64,000 nucleotides of DNA, taken from contig NZ_OOHJ01000015.1 of the NCBI RefSeq assembly GCF_900323885.1, forward strand, positions 62,001 to 126,000. The letters are read 5' to 3'. The notes under the pieces are model-generated. The model was not told the origin of the DNA and did no database searches. It saw only the letters and a list, made by a program, of their open reading frames with translations. This DNA comes from [Actinomadura] parvosata subsp. kistnae. Its GTDB lineage: Bacteria > Actinomycetota > Actinomycetes > Streptosporangiales > Streptosporangiaceae. Below are positions 1 to 8,706 of the stretch, piece after piece (position 1 is the first letter of the stretch; every line of letters starts with the position of its first letter). The position numbers and the translations under genes are program-made.

Positions 1-2226
1 ATCAGCGCGGTCGGGCACGCCCACATCGACTCGGCGTGGTTGTGGCCGCTGCGCGAGACCGTGCGCAAGGTGGCCCGGACGACGGCCAACATGACCGCGC
101 TGCTGGAGGACGAGCCGGACTTCGTGTTCGCGATGTCGCAGGCCCAGCAGTGGGCGTGGGTCAAGGAGCACCGGCCCGAGGTGTGGGCGAAGGTGACCAA
201 GGCGGTGGCGGCGGGCCGGTTCGTCCCGGCGGGCGGCATGTGGGTGGAGTCCGACACGAACATGCCGGGCTCCGAGGCGATGGCCCGGCAGTTCGTGCAC
301 GGCAAGCGGTTCTTCATCGACGAGTTCGGCGTGGACAACGAGGAGGTGTGGCTGCCGGACACGTTCGGGTTCGCGGCCGGGCTGCCGCAGATCATCAAGG
401 CGGCCGGGTCGAAGCGGCTGCTCACGCAGAAGATCTCGTGGAGCCAGACGAACACGTTCCCGCACCACACGTTCCTGTGGGAGGGCATCGACGGGACGCG
501 CATCTTCACGCACTTCCCGCCGGTCGACACCTACAACTGCTCGATGCACGGCGGGGAGCTGGCGCACGCGGCCCGCAACTTCAAGGACAAGGGCACGGCC
601 CGGCACTCCCTGGCCCCGACCGGCTGGGGCGACGGCGGCGGCGGCACGACGCGGGAGATGGTCGCCAAGGCGGCCCGGGTACGCGACCTGGAGGGCTCCC
701 CCATGGTCACGTGGGAGACGCCGGCGGAGTTCTTCGCCAAGGCCGAGGCCGAGTACCCGCAGCCGCCCGTCTGGGTCGGCGAGCTCTACCTGGAGCTGCA
801 CCGCGCCACCCTGACCAGCCAGGCCAAGACCAAGCAGGGCAACCGGCGCAGCGAGTCGCTGCTGCGGGAGGCCGAGCTGTGGGCCGCGACGGCGGCGGTG
901 CGGGTGAACGTTCCCTACCCGTACGAGCGGCTCGACCGGATCTGGAAGACGGTGCTGCTGCACCAGTTCCACGACATCCTGCCGGGGTCGTCGATCGCGT
1001 GGGTGCACCGGGAGGCGCGCAGGACGTACGAGAGCGTGGCGCGGGAGCTGACCGAGATCATCGACGGCGCGCAGCGGGCGCTGGCCGGGCAGGGCACGGG
1101 CGAGCTGGTCTTCAACGGCGCCCCGCACGCCCGCCGCGGCGTCCCGGCCGGCGGCGCCGCTCCCGCCGTGCCCGCGTCCAAGGCCGAGGCGCGCCCGCGC
1201 GAGGGCGGCGGCTTCATGCTGGAGGACGAGCGGCTCCGCGTGGAGATCGACGGCCGCGGCCTGGTCGTGTCCGCCTTCGACCGGCGGGCGGGCAGGGAGG
1301 CGGTCGCGCCGGGCCGCGCGGCGAACCTGCTCCAGCTCCACCAGGACTTCCCCAACAAGTGGGACGCCTGGGACGTGGACGCGTTCTACCGCCACACGGT
1401 CACCGACCTCACCGACGGGGAGGTCCGGGCGGACGGCGGCACGGTCGTGGTGACGCGCACGTTCGGCGGCTCGGCGGTGACGCAGCGGCTCACGGTCACG
1501 GACGGGCGGCTGGAGATCGACACGGAGGTCGACTGGCACGAGACCGAGAAGTTCCTCAAGCTCGCCTTCCCGCTGGACGTGCGCGCCGACCGGTACGCCT
1601 CGGAGAGCCAGTACGGCCACGCCTTCCGCGCCACCCACACGAACACGAGCTGGGAGGCGGCCAAGTTCGAGGCGTGCAACCACCGTTTCGTGCACATCGA
1701 GGAGCCCGGGTGGGGCGTGGCGGTGGTCAACGACTCGACCTACGGCCACGACGTGACCCGCGAGGTGGACGAGCACGGCACGACCACGACGCTGCGCGTC
1801 TCGCTGCTGCGCGCCCCGCGCTTCCCGGACCCGGAGACCGACCAGGGCACGCACCGCTTCCGTCACGCGCTGGTGCCGGGCGCGACGATCGGCGACGCGG
1901 TGCGCGAGGGGTACTTCATCAACCTGCCCGAGCGCCGGGTCACCGGGGACACGCCGGTGGAGCCGCTGGTCACGGTGGACGACGACGCCGTGGTGGTGAC
2001 GGCCGTGAAGCTGGCCGACGACGAGAGCGGCGACGTGGTCGTCCGCTTCCACGAGTCGCGGGGCGGCCGGGCGCGGGCGACGCTGCGGGCCGGCTTCCCC
2101 GTCGCCGAGGTCGTCACCACGGACCTGCTGGAGCGGCCCACGGGCGAGCCGCAGCGGCCGGGAGGTGAGATCCCGGTGACGCTGCGCCCGTTCGAGCTGG
2201 TCACCCTGCGGATCAGGCGCGCCTGA
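1..2226 (+). CDS. Alpha-mannosidase, glycoside hydrolase family 38 (5' end outside window)
   Basis: Hydrolyses alpha-mannosides, probably oligomannose or N-glycan fragments taken up by the adjacent importer. The reading frame is open from base 1, so the true start lies upstream. The fragment opens with the GH38 signature GHAHIDSAWLWP (residues 5-16), whose His and Asp are zinc ligands in the family. WLPDTFGF carries the expected Asp nucleophile at fragment residue 120 (bases 358-360), and HQFHDILPGSS is a further conserved block. The remainder is the beta-rich C-terminal part. No signal peptide can be assessed; the GH38 family suggests a cytoplasmic or secreted enzyme but this fragment cannot decide. 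It ends one base before the convergent ROK gene and lies near the sugar ABC genes, so the three probably form one mannoside-use locus. The family assignment is secure; substrate is inferred. Confidence 0.95.
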   Translation: MSAVGHAHIDSAWLWPLRETVRKVARTTANMTALLEDEPDFVFAMSQAQQWAWVKEHRPEVWAKVTKAVAAGRFVPAGGMWVESDTNMPGSEAMARQFVHGKRFFIDEFGVDNEEVWLPDTFGFAAGLPQIIKAAGSKRLLTQKISWSQTNTFPHHTFLWEGIDGTRIFTHFPPVDTYNCSMHGGELAHAARNFKDKGTARHSLAPTGWGDGGGGTTREMVAKAARVRDLEGSPMVTWETPAEFFAKAEAEYPQPPVWVGELYLELHRATLTSQAKTKQGNRRSESLLREAELWAATAAVRVNVPYPYERLDRIWKTVLLHQFHDILPGSSIAWVHREARRTYESVARELTEIIDGAQRALAGQGTGELVFNGAPHARRGVPAGGAAPAVPASKAEARPREGGGFMLEDERLRVEIDGRGLVVSAFDRRAGREAVAPGRAANLLQLHQDFPNKWDAWDVDAFYRHTVTDLTDGEVRADGGTVVVTRTFGGSAVTQRLTVTDGRLEIDTEVDWHETEKFLKLAFPLDVRADRYASESQYGHAFRATHTNTSWEAAKFEACNHRFVHIEEPGWGVAVVNDSTYGHDVTREVDEHGTTTTLRVSLLRAPRFPDPETDQGTHRFRHALVPGATIGDAVREGYFINLPERRVTGDTPVEPLVTVDDDAVVVTAVKLADDESGDVVVRFHESRGGRARATLRAGFPVAEVVTTDLLERPTGEPQRPGGEIPVTLRPFELVTLRIRRA

Positions 2227-2227
2227 C

Positions 2228-3400
2228 CTAACCGCTGACCAGCGTGCCCAGGCGGGGCGCGTACGTGGCGTGGAAGACCAGCGAGGCCGCGCCGATCGCG
2301 GCGGCGTCGGCCGCGATCGGCGAGGTCTCCACCCGCACCGCGTGCAGCCGCCTGGCCAGCGGCCGCTCGGCGACGGCCCGCGCGATCACCTCCCGGTAGA
2401 TCTCCCCCACCTCCCGCAGCGCGGGCCCGCCGAGCACGAGCAGGTCGATGTCCAGCATGTTGACCACGCTGACGGCGGCGTCGGCGAGCCGCTGCGCCAC
2501 CCGCTCGATCACCCGGCGGGCGGCCGGCTCGCCGCTCGCCGCCGCCGCGCAGATGGCGGCGTGGTCGGCGCCGGTGCCGAGCGCGGCCTCGATGGCGCTC
2601 GGGCAGCACACGGCCTCCACGCACCCCCGGTTGCCGCAGTAGCACTCGGGCCCTTCCGGGTCGACCGTGATGTGCCCGAACTCGGCGGCGTTGAGCGAGC
2701 TGCCCCGGTAGACCTGGTTGTCCAGGATGAGCCCGCCGCCGATGCCGGTGCCGAGGTAGAGGTAGGCCAGGCCGGGGGCGGAGCGGGCGATGCCGGCCCA
2801 GCGCTCGCCGATGGCCGCGGCCGTGGCGTCGTTGTCCACGGTGACGGGGAAGCGGGTGTACTCCTGGAGCAGGCCCTTGATCGGCACCCGGTCCCAGCCG
2901 GGCAGCCGGGGCGGCGAGACCATCACGCCGTCGGCGTCCAGCGGCCCCGGGCAGGCCAGCCCCACGCCGAGCACCTTGCCGTCGGGCACGCCCGCCTCAC
3001 GCAGGATCCGGCGGGCCGCCCTGGCCATCGTCCGGATCACCGCGTCGGGCCGGACGCCGGGCCGCTGCGGCAGGTGCAGCCGGGCGAGCGGCCGGCCCGC
3101 GAGGTCGGCCAGCACGATCGAGAGCTCCTGGGGGTCGAAGTGCACGCCGACCGCGTACCCGGCGCGGGCGTCGACCCGCAGGATCGTGCGCGGCTTGCCG
3201 CCGCTGGACGGCGCGGAGCCGTCCTCGACGACCAGCCCCTCCTCCAGCAGCCGGCGCACGATCACCGAGACGGTCTGGGCGGTGAGCCCGGTCACGGCGG
3301 CGATCTGCACGCGGCTGATCCCGTCGGACGCCGCGATGGCCTCCAGCACGACGGCGCGGTTGTAGCTGCCTACCTTGGGCAGGTTCGTGCCCTGGTACAT
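2228..3400 (-). CDS. ROK-family transcriptional repressor
   Basis: Predicted sugar-responsive regulator of the flanking mannosidase and ABC importer. The 390-residue product has an N-terminal winged helix-turn-helix (about residues 14-65) followed by a ROK sugar-kinase-like fold. Visible ROK motifs are GLACPGPLD, the glycine-rich phosphate loop GTGIGGGLILD, and the zinc-binding cluster ECYCGNRGCVEAVC. The helix-turn-helix distinguishes it from ROK glucokinases. It is divergent from the binding-protein gene, with 86 bases between the two starts holding a clear palindrome, which fits repression of the importer and perhaps itself. The likely effector is a mono- or disaccharide released by the mannosidase (inference). 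Confidence 0.93.
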   Translation of the reverse strand: MYQGTNLPKVGSYNRAVVLEAIAASDGISRVQIAAVTGLTAQTVSVIVRRLLEEGLVVEDGSAPSSGGKPRTILRVDARAGYAVGVHFDPQELSIVLADLAGRPLARLHLPQRPGVRPDAVIRTMARAARRILREAGVPDGKVLGVGLACPGPLDADGVMVSPPRLPGWDRVPIKGLLQEYTRFPVTVDNDATAAAIGERWAGIARSAPGLAYLYLGTGIGGGLILDNQVYRGSSLNAAEFGHITVDPEGPECYCGNRGCVEAVCCPSAIEAALGTGADHAAICAAAASGEPAARRVIERVAQRLADAAVSVVNMLDIDLLVLGGPALREVGEIYREVIARAVAERPLARRLHAVRVETSPIAADAAAIGAASLVFHATYAPRLGTLVSG

Positions 3401-3423
3401 GTGAGCAATGTCACCACAGAGTG

Positions 3424-3453
3424 TTGACTTAGTAAATCAAAAAGATTTACGTT
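3424..3453 (+). promoter_or_regulatory. Probable sugar-importer promoter with ROK operator palindrome
   Basis: A perfect inverted repeat, GTAAATC-AAAAA-GATTTAC (3432-3450), is AT-rich and stands out against the high-G+C background. It sits directly downstream of TTGACT (3424-3429), a good -35 hexamer, and would cover the spacer and the weak -10 region. Position between the divergent ROK and binding-protein genes makes the ROK protein the obvious ligand. A Shine-Dalgarno AAGGGGAGG follows at 3474-3482, ahead of the ATG at 3487. Confidence 0.72.
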
Positions 3454-3486
3454 CTCCGCAACCCAAGGAAACAAGGGGAGGCCGTC

Positions 3487-4854
3487 ATGAAACGTAGCCT
3501 GGCCGGTTCCCTCCTGGTGTTGACAGCGCTGACAGCAGCAGGTTGCGGCAGCGGTGGCACCACCCAGGAGGCGTCCGGAGGAGCCAAGGAGCTCGAAGTC
3601 CTCTACAAGGTCGAGCCGACGTGGCCGCACCTGGAGAACATGCTCAAGAACGCCAAGAAGCAGTACGAGAGCGCCCACCCCGGCGTCACGATCAAGCTGA
3701 CCGCCGTGCAGGGCAACAACGAGGCCTACTACACGAAACTGGCACTGCTCAACCGCTCGCCCGACTCGGCGCCCGACGTCTACCTCCACGACACCTTCCA
3801 GGTCAACGCCGACGTCGCGGCCGGCAAGCTGGCCCCGCTCGACGAGTACCTGGCGACGTGGCCCGACTGGGGCACCCAGTACCCCGACAACGTCAAGCAG
3901 GCCGCCAGGGGCATCGACGGCAAGATCTACGGCGTGCCGATCAGCACCGACACCCGCGGCCTCTGGTACCACAAGGACGTCTTCGCCAAGGCCGGCCTGC
4001 CCGTGCCGTGGGAGCCGAAGACCTGGAACGACGTCCTGACCGCGGCCCGCACGATCAAGCAGAAGGTGCCGGACGCCGTCCCGTTCAGCATGTACTCCAC
4101 CAAGATCCACGGCGAGGCGGCCACCATGCAGGGCTTCGAGATGCTCCTGTACGGCACGCCCGGCGGCACCCTCTACGACGACGCGCAGAAGAAGTGGGTG
4201 GCCGGCGGCAAGAACTTCACCGACGCCCTGACCTTCATCAACACCGTCTACCGCGAGGAGCTCGGCCCCAAGCAGGCCGACGCGCACAACGCCAAGCTCG
4301 CCGACAAGGTCAACCTGGAGTGGTTCCCCGCCGGCAAGATCGGCATCTCGCTCGACGGCGCCTGGACGGCGGCGGCCTGGAAGCCGACCAGCACCAAGCC
4401 GTGGCCCGCCTGGCAGGAGAAGGTCGGCTGGACCGCCATGCCCACCCAGAACGGCGAGGCGCCCGGCTCGGTCAGCATGTCCGGCGGCTGGGTGATGGCG
4501 ATGAGCTCCTACACCAAGCTCAAGAAGGAGGCGTTCGACTTCATCGCCGTGGCCACCAACAAGGAGAACTCGCTGATGTACTCGGTGAGCACCGGCGACC
4601 TGGCCCCGCGCAAGGACGTCGCGGCCGACCCGAAGTACACCGCCGACAACCCCAGCGTGAAGTTCTTCACCGACCTGGCCGAGGTGACGCACTACCGGCC
4701 GGCGTACGAGGCGTACCCGAAGGTGTCCGCGCAGGTGCAGGAGGCCATGGAGGCGGTCACCACCGGCTCGCGCACCCCCGAGGAGGCCGCCGCCGCCTAC
4801 GCCAAGGCGCTGCCCGCCGCCGTCGGAGGCCCCGACAAGGTGCTGGCCCGATGA
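3487..4854 (+). CDS. Sugar ABC transporter substrate-binding lipoprotein
   Basis: Extracytoplasmic family-1 solute-binding protein of a CUT1-type carbohydrate importer, 455 residues. The N-terminus is a lipoprotein signal: two basic residues, a hydrophobic stretch and a lipobox TAAGC with the lipidated Cys at residue 20, then a Gly/Ser-rich linker. The body shows the size and aromatic-rich pattern of maltose/oligosaccharide-binding proteins. The start is supported by a strong Shine-Dalgarno 5-10 bases upstream. Its stop overlaps the start of the first permease (ATGA), so the genes are translationally coupled. No ATPase gene follows, so a shared MsiK-like ATPase encoded elsewhere probably energises it, as is usual in actinobacteria. 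Mannoside specificity is inferred from the neighbouring GH38 enzyme. Confidence 0.95.
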   Translation: MKRSLAGSLLVLTALTAAGCGSGGTTQEASGGAKELEVLYKVEPTWPHLENMLKNAKKQYESAHPGVTIKLTAVQGNNEAYYTKLALLNRSPDSAPDVYLHDTFQVNADVAAGKLAPLDEYLATWPDWGTQYPDNVKQAARGIDGKIYGVPISTDTRGLWYHKDVFAKAGLPVPWEPKTWNDVLTAARTIKQKVPDAVPFSMYSTKIHGEAATMQGFEMLLYGTPGGTLYDDAQKKWVAGGKNFTDALTFINTVYREELGPKQADAHNAKLADKVNLEWFPAGKIGISLDGAWTAAAWKPTSTKPWPAWQEKVGWTAMPTQNGEAPGSVSMSGGWVMAMSSYTKLKKEAFDFIAVATNKENSLMYSVSTGDLAPRKDVAADPKYTADNPSVKFFTDLAEVTHYRPAYEAYPKVSAQVQEAMEAVTTGSRTPEEAAAAYAKALPAAVGGPDKVLAR

Positions 4855-5768
4855 CGGTCGCCACCGCCCTCTCTCCCGCCGTGACCGGTTCGCCCGCGGG
4901 CGGCCCGGCACGGCGGCGGCGGGTGCTCCGCTGGCTGCTCCCGATGGCCCCCGCGCTGGTGCTGCTGGCGTTGTTCCTCGCCGGGCCCATCCTGTGGAGC
5001 GTCTACATCGCCTTCACCAACGAGACCCTGACCGGCTCGGCCTCGGTGCACTCGCAGTTCGTCGGCTTCGACAACTTCACCCGGATGTTCGCCGACCCGA
5101 ACTTCGTCAACTCGTTCCTGCTCACGTTCGTCTTCGTGATCGGCTCGGCCGTCATCGGCCAGAACACCCTCGGCCTGATCATCGCCCTGCTCCAGCGCGG
5201 CCGCGGCCGGGTGACGCGCAGCGTCGTCAACGGCGTCGTCATCGGCGCCTGGGTGATGCCCGAGATCGTGGCCGCCGCCTGCTGGTTCTCGTTCCTGGCC
5301 GAGGACGGCACCCTCAACCGGGTCCTCGGCATCTCGCAGGAATGGCTCTACACCGCCCCGATGCTCGCCGTCATCCTCGCCAACGTCTGGCGCGGCACCG
5401 CGTTCTCCATGCTCGTCTACTCGGCCGCGCTGTCGGAGGTGCCGCCCGACCTCGTCGAGGCGGCGGCCGTGGACGGCGCGAGCCCCGCCCGGCGGCTCCT
5501 GCACATCACGCTGCCGCTGATCCGCCGCTCCATCATGTCGAACCTCATGCTGATCACCCTGCAGACGCTGGCCAGCTTCGGCCTCATCTACGCCCTGACC
5601 GGCGGCGGCCCCGGCACGGCCAGCCAGACCACCCCGCTCTACATGTACGAGCAGGCCTTCCGCTACTTCGAGATCGGCTACGGCTCGGCCATCGCGCTGG
5701 TCATGCTCGTCATCGGCGCGCTGTTCTCGCTGATCTACCTGCGCCTGATCAAGGTGGAGGACGCATGA
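4851..5768 (+). CDS. Sugar ABC transporter permease (MalF-type)
   Basis: Inner-membrane channel subunit, 305 residues, with about six hydrophobic segments. The first (about residues 28-50) follows an Arg-rich cytoplasmic stretch. The cytoplasmic EAA loop that contacts the ATPase is intact: LVEAAAVDGASPARRLLHI-type sequence with the conserved EAA, Asp and Gly. ATG at 4851 overlaps the binding-protein stop by four bases, which fixes the start. It pairs with the downstream permease as a CUT1 heterodimer. Confidence 0.95.
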   Translation: MTVATALSPAVTGSPAGGPARRRRVLRWLLPMAPALVLLALFLAGPILWSVYIAFTNETLTGSASVHSQFVGFDNFTRMFADPNFVNSFLLTFVFVIGSAVIGQNTLGLIIALLQRGRGRVTRSVVNGVVIGAWVMPEIVAAACWFSFLAEDGTLNRVLGISQEWLYTAPMLAVILANVWRGTAFSMLVYSAALSEVPPDLVEAAAVDGASPARRLLHITLPLIRRSIMSNLMLITLQTLASFGLIYALTGGGPGTASQTTPLYMYEQAFRYFEIGYGSAIALVMLVIGALFSLIYLRLIKVEDA

Positions 5769-6586
5769 CCCGGATCGCCGCCAGAGGCGCGGCCCTGCTG
5801 TCGCTCCTGCTCATCACGCTCGCCTTCCTCGGCCCGTTCCTGTGGGTGCTGATCGCCTCCGTGCAGCCCGAGGCGTCCCTGTCGGCCGCCCCGACGCTCA
5901 CCTTCTCCCTGGACAACTTCAAAGCCGTCCTGACCTGGGAGACGATCATCCTGCCGCTGATCAACTCGATCGTCATCTCCGGCTCCACGGCCATCCTCAC
6001 CGTCCTGGTCGCGGGGCTGGCCGCGTACCCGCTGTCGCGCTACCAGCTCCGCTACCGCCGCCACTTCATGCTGACCCTGCTCTTCACCACGGGCCTGCCC
6101 GTGACGGCGATCCTCGTCCCCGTCTACGCCATGTTCTTCCGCTTCAACCTGTACGGCTCGGTGCCGGCGATGGTGCTGTTCCTGACGGCCAGCTCGCTGC
6201 CGTTCTCCATCTGGATGATGAAGAACTTCATGGACGGGGTGCCGATCAGCCTGGAGGAGGCCGCGTGGGTGGACGGCGCCGGCTGGACCCAGTCACTACG
6301 GGCCGTCGTGGGGCCGCTGATGGCACCCGGCATCGCGGTCGTGGCCATCTTCGTGTTCGTCGGCCAGTGGGGCAACTTCTTCGCCCCGTTCGTCCTGCTG
6401 GACACGCCCGAGAAGCAGCCGGCCGCCGTCACCATCTACACGTTCTTCTCCCAGTACGGGCAGGTGGCGTACGGGCAGCTCGCCGCGTTCTCCGTCCTCT
6501 ACACGGCGCCGGCGGTGGTCCTGTACGTGGCGGTCAACAAGTATCTGGCGGGCTCGTTCAACTTCGCCGGGTCGGTGAAGGGCTAG
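5765..6586 (+). CDS. Sugar ABC transporter permease (MalG-type)
   Basis: Second channel subunit, 273 residues with about six transmembrane segments, the first beginning near residue 8. The EAA loop reads SLEEAAWVDGAGW, with the conserved Glu, Ala, Asp and Gly present. ATG at 5765 overlaps the previous stop by four bases (ATGA), so all three importer genes are one translationally coupled operon. No ATP-binding subunit follows; the DNA after its stop at 6586 degenerates into IS debris. Transport direction and sugar class come from family; mannosides are inferred from context. Confidence 0.94.
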   Translation: MTRIAARGAALLSLLLITLAFLGPFLWVLIASVQPEASLSAAPTLTFSLDNFKAVLTWETIILPLINSIVISGSTAILTVLVAGLAAYPLSRYQLRYRRHFMLTLLFTTGLPVTAILVPVYAMFFRFNLYGSVPAMVLFLTASSLPFSIWMMKNFMDGVPISLEEAAWVDGAGWTQSLRAVVGPLMAPGIAVVAIFVFVGQWGNFFAPFVLLDTPEKQPAAVTIYTFFSQYGQVAYGQLAAFSVLYTAPAVVLYVAVNKYLAGSFNFAGSVKG

Positions 6587-6721
6587 AAGTGCGCTGGAGA
6601 CGTTGTGAGAGATGCGCCTGATCACTGGGGTGGGCGGCCATTCGCGTCGGGTCGTCTCTCGGGTGGCGCACAGGTGTAATGCCAGGTGGTGAGGAACTGA
6701 GCCGGTCGCTTTAGGTGGTGA
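6587..6721. other. Intergenic, no recognised gene
   Basis: Between the permease stop and the first IS remnant I see no convincing coding sequence and no strong terminator hairpin. It could be part of the ends of the degraded elements to the right. Confidence 0.4.
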
Positions 6722-6870
6722 TCAGACGTCGGCCAGGGCCCAGGCGCTCTGGGTGGGAGTGAGGCCGGGCTTGATCAGGATGCGCAGGTTGAGTGCGGCG
6801 GCGCGGGTGTGGAGCCAGGCATTCTTTCTCATCACGCTGAGGTGGCGCAGGCACCGGGTTGTGGCGGATC
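6722..6870 (-). pseudogene. Possible transposase C-terminal remnant
   Basis: The minus strand here reads a short open stretch ending in a stop at 6722. Its last ~35 residues contain AALNLRILIKPGL followed by a Trp-Ala-Leu tail. This resembles the C-terminal ends of DDE transposases, in which an Asn-Leu-Arg helix is followed by a Gly-Leu turn and a Trp. There is no upstream catalytic part, and the frame is lost within about 100 residues. I treat it as debris from an element inserted opposite to the neighbouring remnant; the family cannot be fixed. Confidence 0.35.
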
Positions 6871-6871
6871 G

Positions 6872-7090
6872 ACCAGCGAAATTCACCTGGCGTGCCAGGG
6901 CACCGGACGGCCTCTGGCGTCCTGCCCGAGTGGCGGCCACATCCACGACTGCGCCCGGCAGCGCGCTCACCATCCCGAACGCAGTGACCAGAGGCGGCTC
7001 AATCGGCTCAAGCAGTTTCGAGGGTGCGGCCACCCGCTACGACAAGCCCGCGACATCGTGCAGCGCCGCCGTCACCGTCAAATCATTGGA
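6872..7090 (+). pseudogene. Degraded IS5-family (IS427-like) transposase fragment
   Basis: Three blocks typical of IS5-group transposases occur in the right order. EIHLACQGTGRPLA (from about 6878) matches the usual KIHLACDGRGRPL region. PERSDQ with RLNRLKQFRG lies at about 6974-7024. AATRYDKPA lies at about 7026-7052, the hallmark RLKxxRGxATRYDK segment. The first two blocks share one frame and the last is in another, so a frameshift lies at about 7022-7026. Far too little sequence separates the blocks, so there is also an internal deletion. No terminal inverted repeats were identified. It is a dead remnant. Confidence 0.7.
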
Positions 7091-7196
7091 GACCAGGCCC
7101 AAGTGGCGGGGCGACTACCTGGCAATCTCCCCCGTCTGCACTGACCGGCACGGATCCCGCAGCGGGAACAGGGCTGTTGAAAGAGCACGGCTTCGC

Positions 7197-8357
7197 CTAG
7201 GACTTGAGGAAGCGATTCAATTGCACCATTGCCAGCAAGTGCCCCATATCAACCTGCTCGTAGCTCGCGAGAATCCGTTCGCCCAGCTCATGGCGGAGCA
7301 AGGGCGAGCCCTCGAGGAAGTATCTGACATCCGCCAGACTGGTCCACGAATAATATTCCCCTTTGGCGGACTCCGCTTGCCCGACAAAAGTCGCCCCCGT
7401 CGCGCTTCCTCTCCCAGAAAGCAGAGAGATGATGACATCTCGCTCCGCTTCCATGTGATCCCACGAGGAGGGCGGATTGTGCTCTCTAGTGACTTGATCG
7501 GCTAGACGTAGCGCCTCCTTCTCCCGGCGAAGAGGCTCAGCCATCAAACCCACCACCAATCTCGTACCTTGAGCGCTTATTCCCTGAAGCTCGATGTCCG
7601 CTCGGGCGGCCTCATAAGACTTCAGGAAGTCGCCCTCCTTCGCGTACAGCCGGTACAACACGGCAAGTGGCGGCACTACGAGCCGATCCGACCCGGCAGG
7701 CTGCCGCGACCATAGCTGCAACCACGCCTCTTGTTTCGGCTGACTGTCGAGTGCGAGCGAAGTGATGGAACGTTCGAGGTAGGGGATATAACTACCTGTC
7801 TCCAACCCTAGATGGTATCGAGTGTAAGCCAGATTCGAGACGACTATGGGTTTCCACCAGTCCCCATGGCCCGGCGGTATCTGATGAAACAGGCTCAGCG
7901 CGGCGTAGAGTTGCCCATCCCATACTGCGGCACAGGCAACGTTGTTGAGCCACCGGACGAACTCGGCACCGCCCCTGGACGTATTGCGAAGAATATCTTC
8001 TATCCCCACTCTGTAGGCTTCCGGGTAACGTTCGGAGTCGAACAGGAAGAAGAAATATTCGACGCTGTCATGGAGATCTTCCCGCTTCGACCATCCGGAT
8101 GAGGCAATATTTCCGAGAGCGCCCCCCAGAACGGCGAGCGTGGTGGCCGTGATGGCTCCGATGAAGGCGCGACGCGTTTTCACCAGCGTCAATCGGGTGG
8201 CACTTGGCTCACTCGCTGCAGGCTGCGCCTTGTCGGCGAACTGGTTCACCTTCGGTGACGCGGCTTGCATCGTTGCTCTGGACCGAGCAATTCGCCCATC
8301 AATCACACTGGGTGACTGCTGACTCTTTTTGGACCGACGCCCCCTTTTCCGCCCCAT
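7197..8357 (-). CDS. Hypothetical protein with one membrane segment and TPR-like helical body; low G+C
   Basis: Not recognised. From ATG 8357 the product is about 386 residues; GGGGA lies eight bases upstream, while longer in-frame starts (8366, 8450) have poorer ribosome sites. The N-terminus is strongly basic, followed near residues 60-85 by a single hydrophobic segment (AFIGAITATTLAVLGGALG), then a long helical region rich in Leu, Ala, Tyr and Trp. The spacing of aromatic and small residues is reminiscent of TPR/SEL1-type helical repeats, but no clean motif is present. A type II membrane anchor with a cytoplasmic tail is plausible. Base composition is clearly less G+C-rich than all neighbours, with many A/T third positions, and IS remnants abut its 3' side, so horizontal acquisition is likely. 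No partner gene is adjacent. Confidence 0.6.
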   Translation of the reverse strand: MGRKRGRRSKKSQQSPSVIDGRIARSRATMQAASPKVNQFADKAQPAASEPSATRLTLVKTRRAFIGAITATTLAVLGGALGNIASSGWSKREDLHDSVEYFFFLFDSERYPEAYRVGIEDILRNTSRGGAEFVRWLNNVACAAVWDGQLYAALSLFHQIPPGHGDWWKPIVVSNLAYTRYHLGLETGSYIPYLERSITSLALDSQPKQEAWLQLWSRQPAGSDRLVVPPLAVLYRLYAKEGDFLKSYEAARADIELQGISAQGTRLVVGLMAEPLRREKEALRLADQVTREHNPPSSWDHMEAERDVIISLLSGRGSATGATFVGQAESAKGEYYSWTSLADVRYFLEGSPLLRHELGERILASYEQVDMGHLLAMVQLNRFLKS

Positions 8358-8630
8358 CTGAATCATCCCCAACAGAAGATCGACCGATCCTTCGGTACGT
8401 CTCCTAAACGGGCGACATACGCCGCAGGTTCCGCCGCCGCCCGCGAACAAGGTCGTTGAACAACTAATCTACGCGGCCGGTTGTCACGCGACAGCACATT
8501 CGAGAAAAGACGACTAAAAAGGTTCTCTGTCCGCGGACTACAGCTTGGACGGCTCGAAGGGCACGGCACGCATCGGAGGCTTTGCCGCGTACCAGGTGTT
8601 CGCCCAATCACGCATGCCGTTGCGGGGAGA
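8358..8630. other. Intergenic, relatively AT-rich
   Basis: Upstream region of the low-G+C gene and downstream of the xylanase. It shares the lower G+C of the hypothetical gene. No gene, tRNA or clear attachment-site repeat was found; a promoter for the hypothetical gene should lie here but no hexamer pair is convincing. Confidence 0.4.
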
Positions 8631-8706
8631 ATCCCCTGGGGCTGGTGCCGATGCCGGGCGGGCAGGAGGGCAGGCCCCAGGGGATCCTCGATCAGGGGCC
8701 CTGATC
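8631..8706. terminator. Two nested inverted repeats ending the xylanase gene
   Basis: A perfect 12-base inverted repeat, ATCCCCTGGGGC (8631-8642) with GCCCCAGGGGAT (8674-8685), has a 31-base loop. A second dyad, GATCAGGG-G-CCCTGATC (8690-8706), runs into the xylanase stop codon (8705-8707). Together they look like a factor-independent terminator region for the minus-strand xylanase. The second dyad over the stop codon is unusual. Confidence 0.65.

Noticed and set aside
3543..5768. Large alternative plus-strand frames across the ABC genes
   Set aside because: Arg/His/Pro-rich out-of-frame readings of high-G+C coding DNA.
6587..8704. Integrative element with attachment sites
   Set aside because: No integrase, tRNA or flanking direct repeats found; only IS debris and one odd gene.
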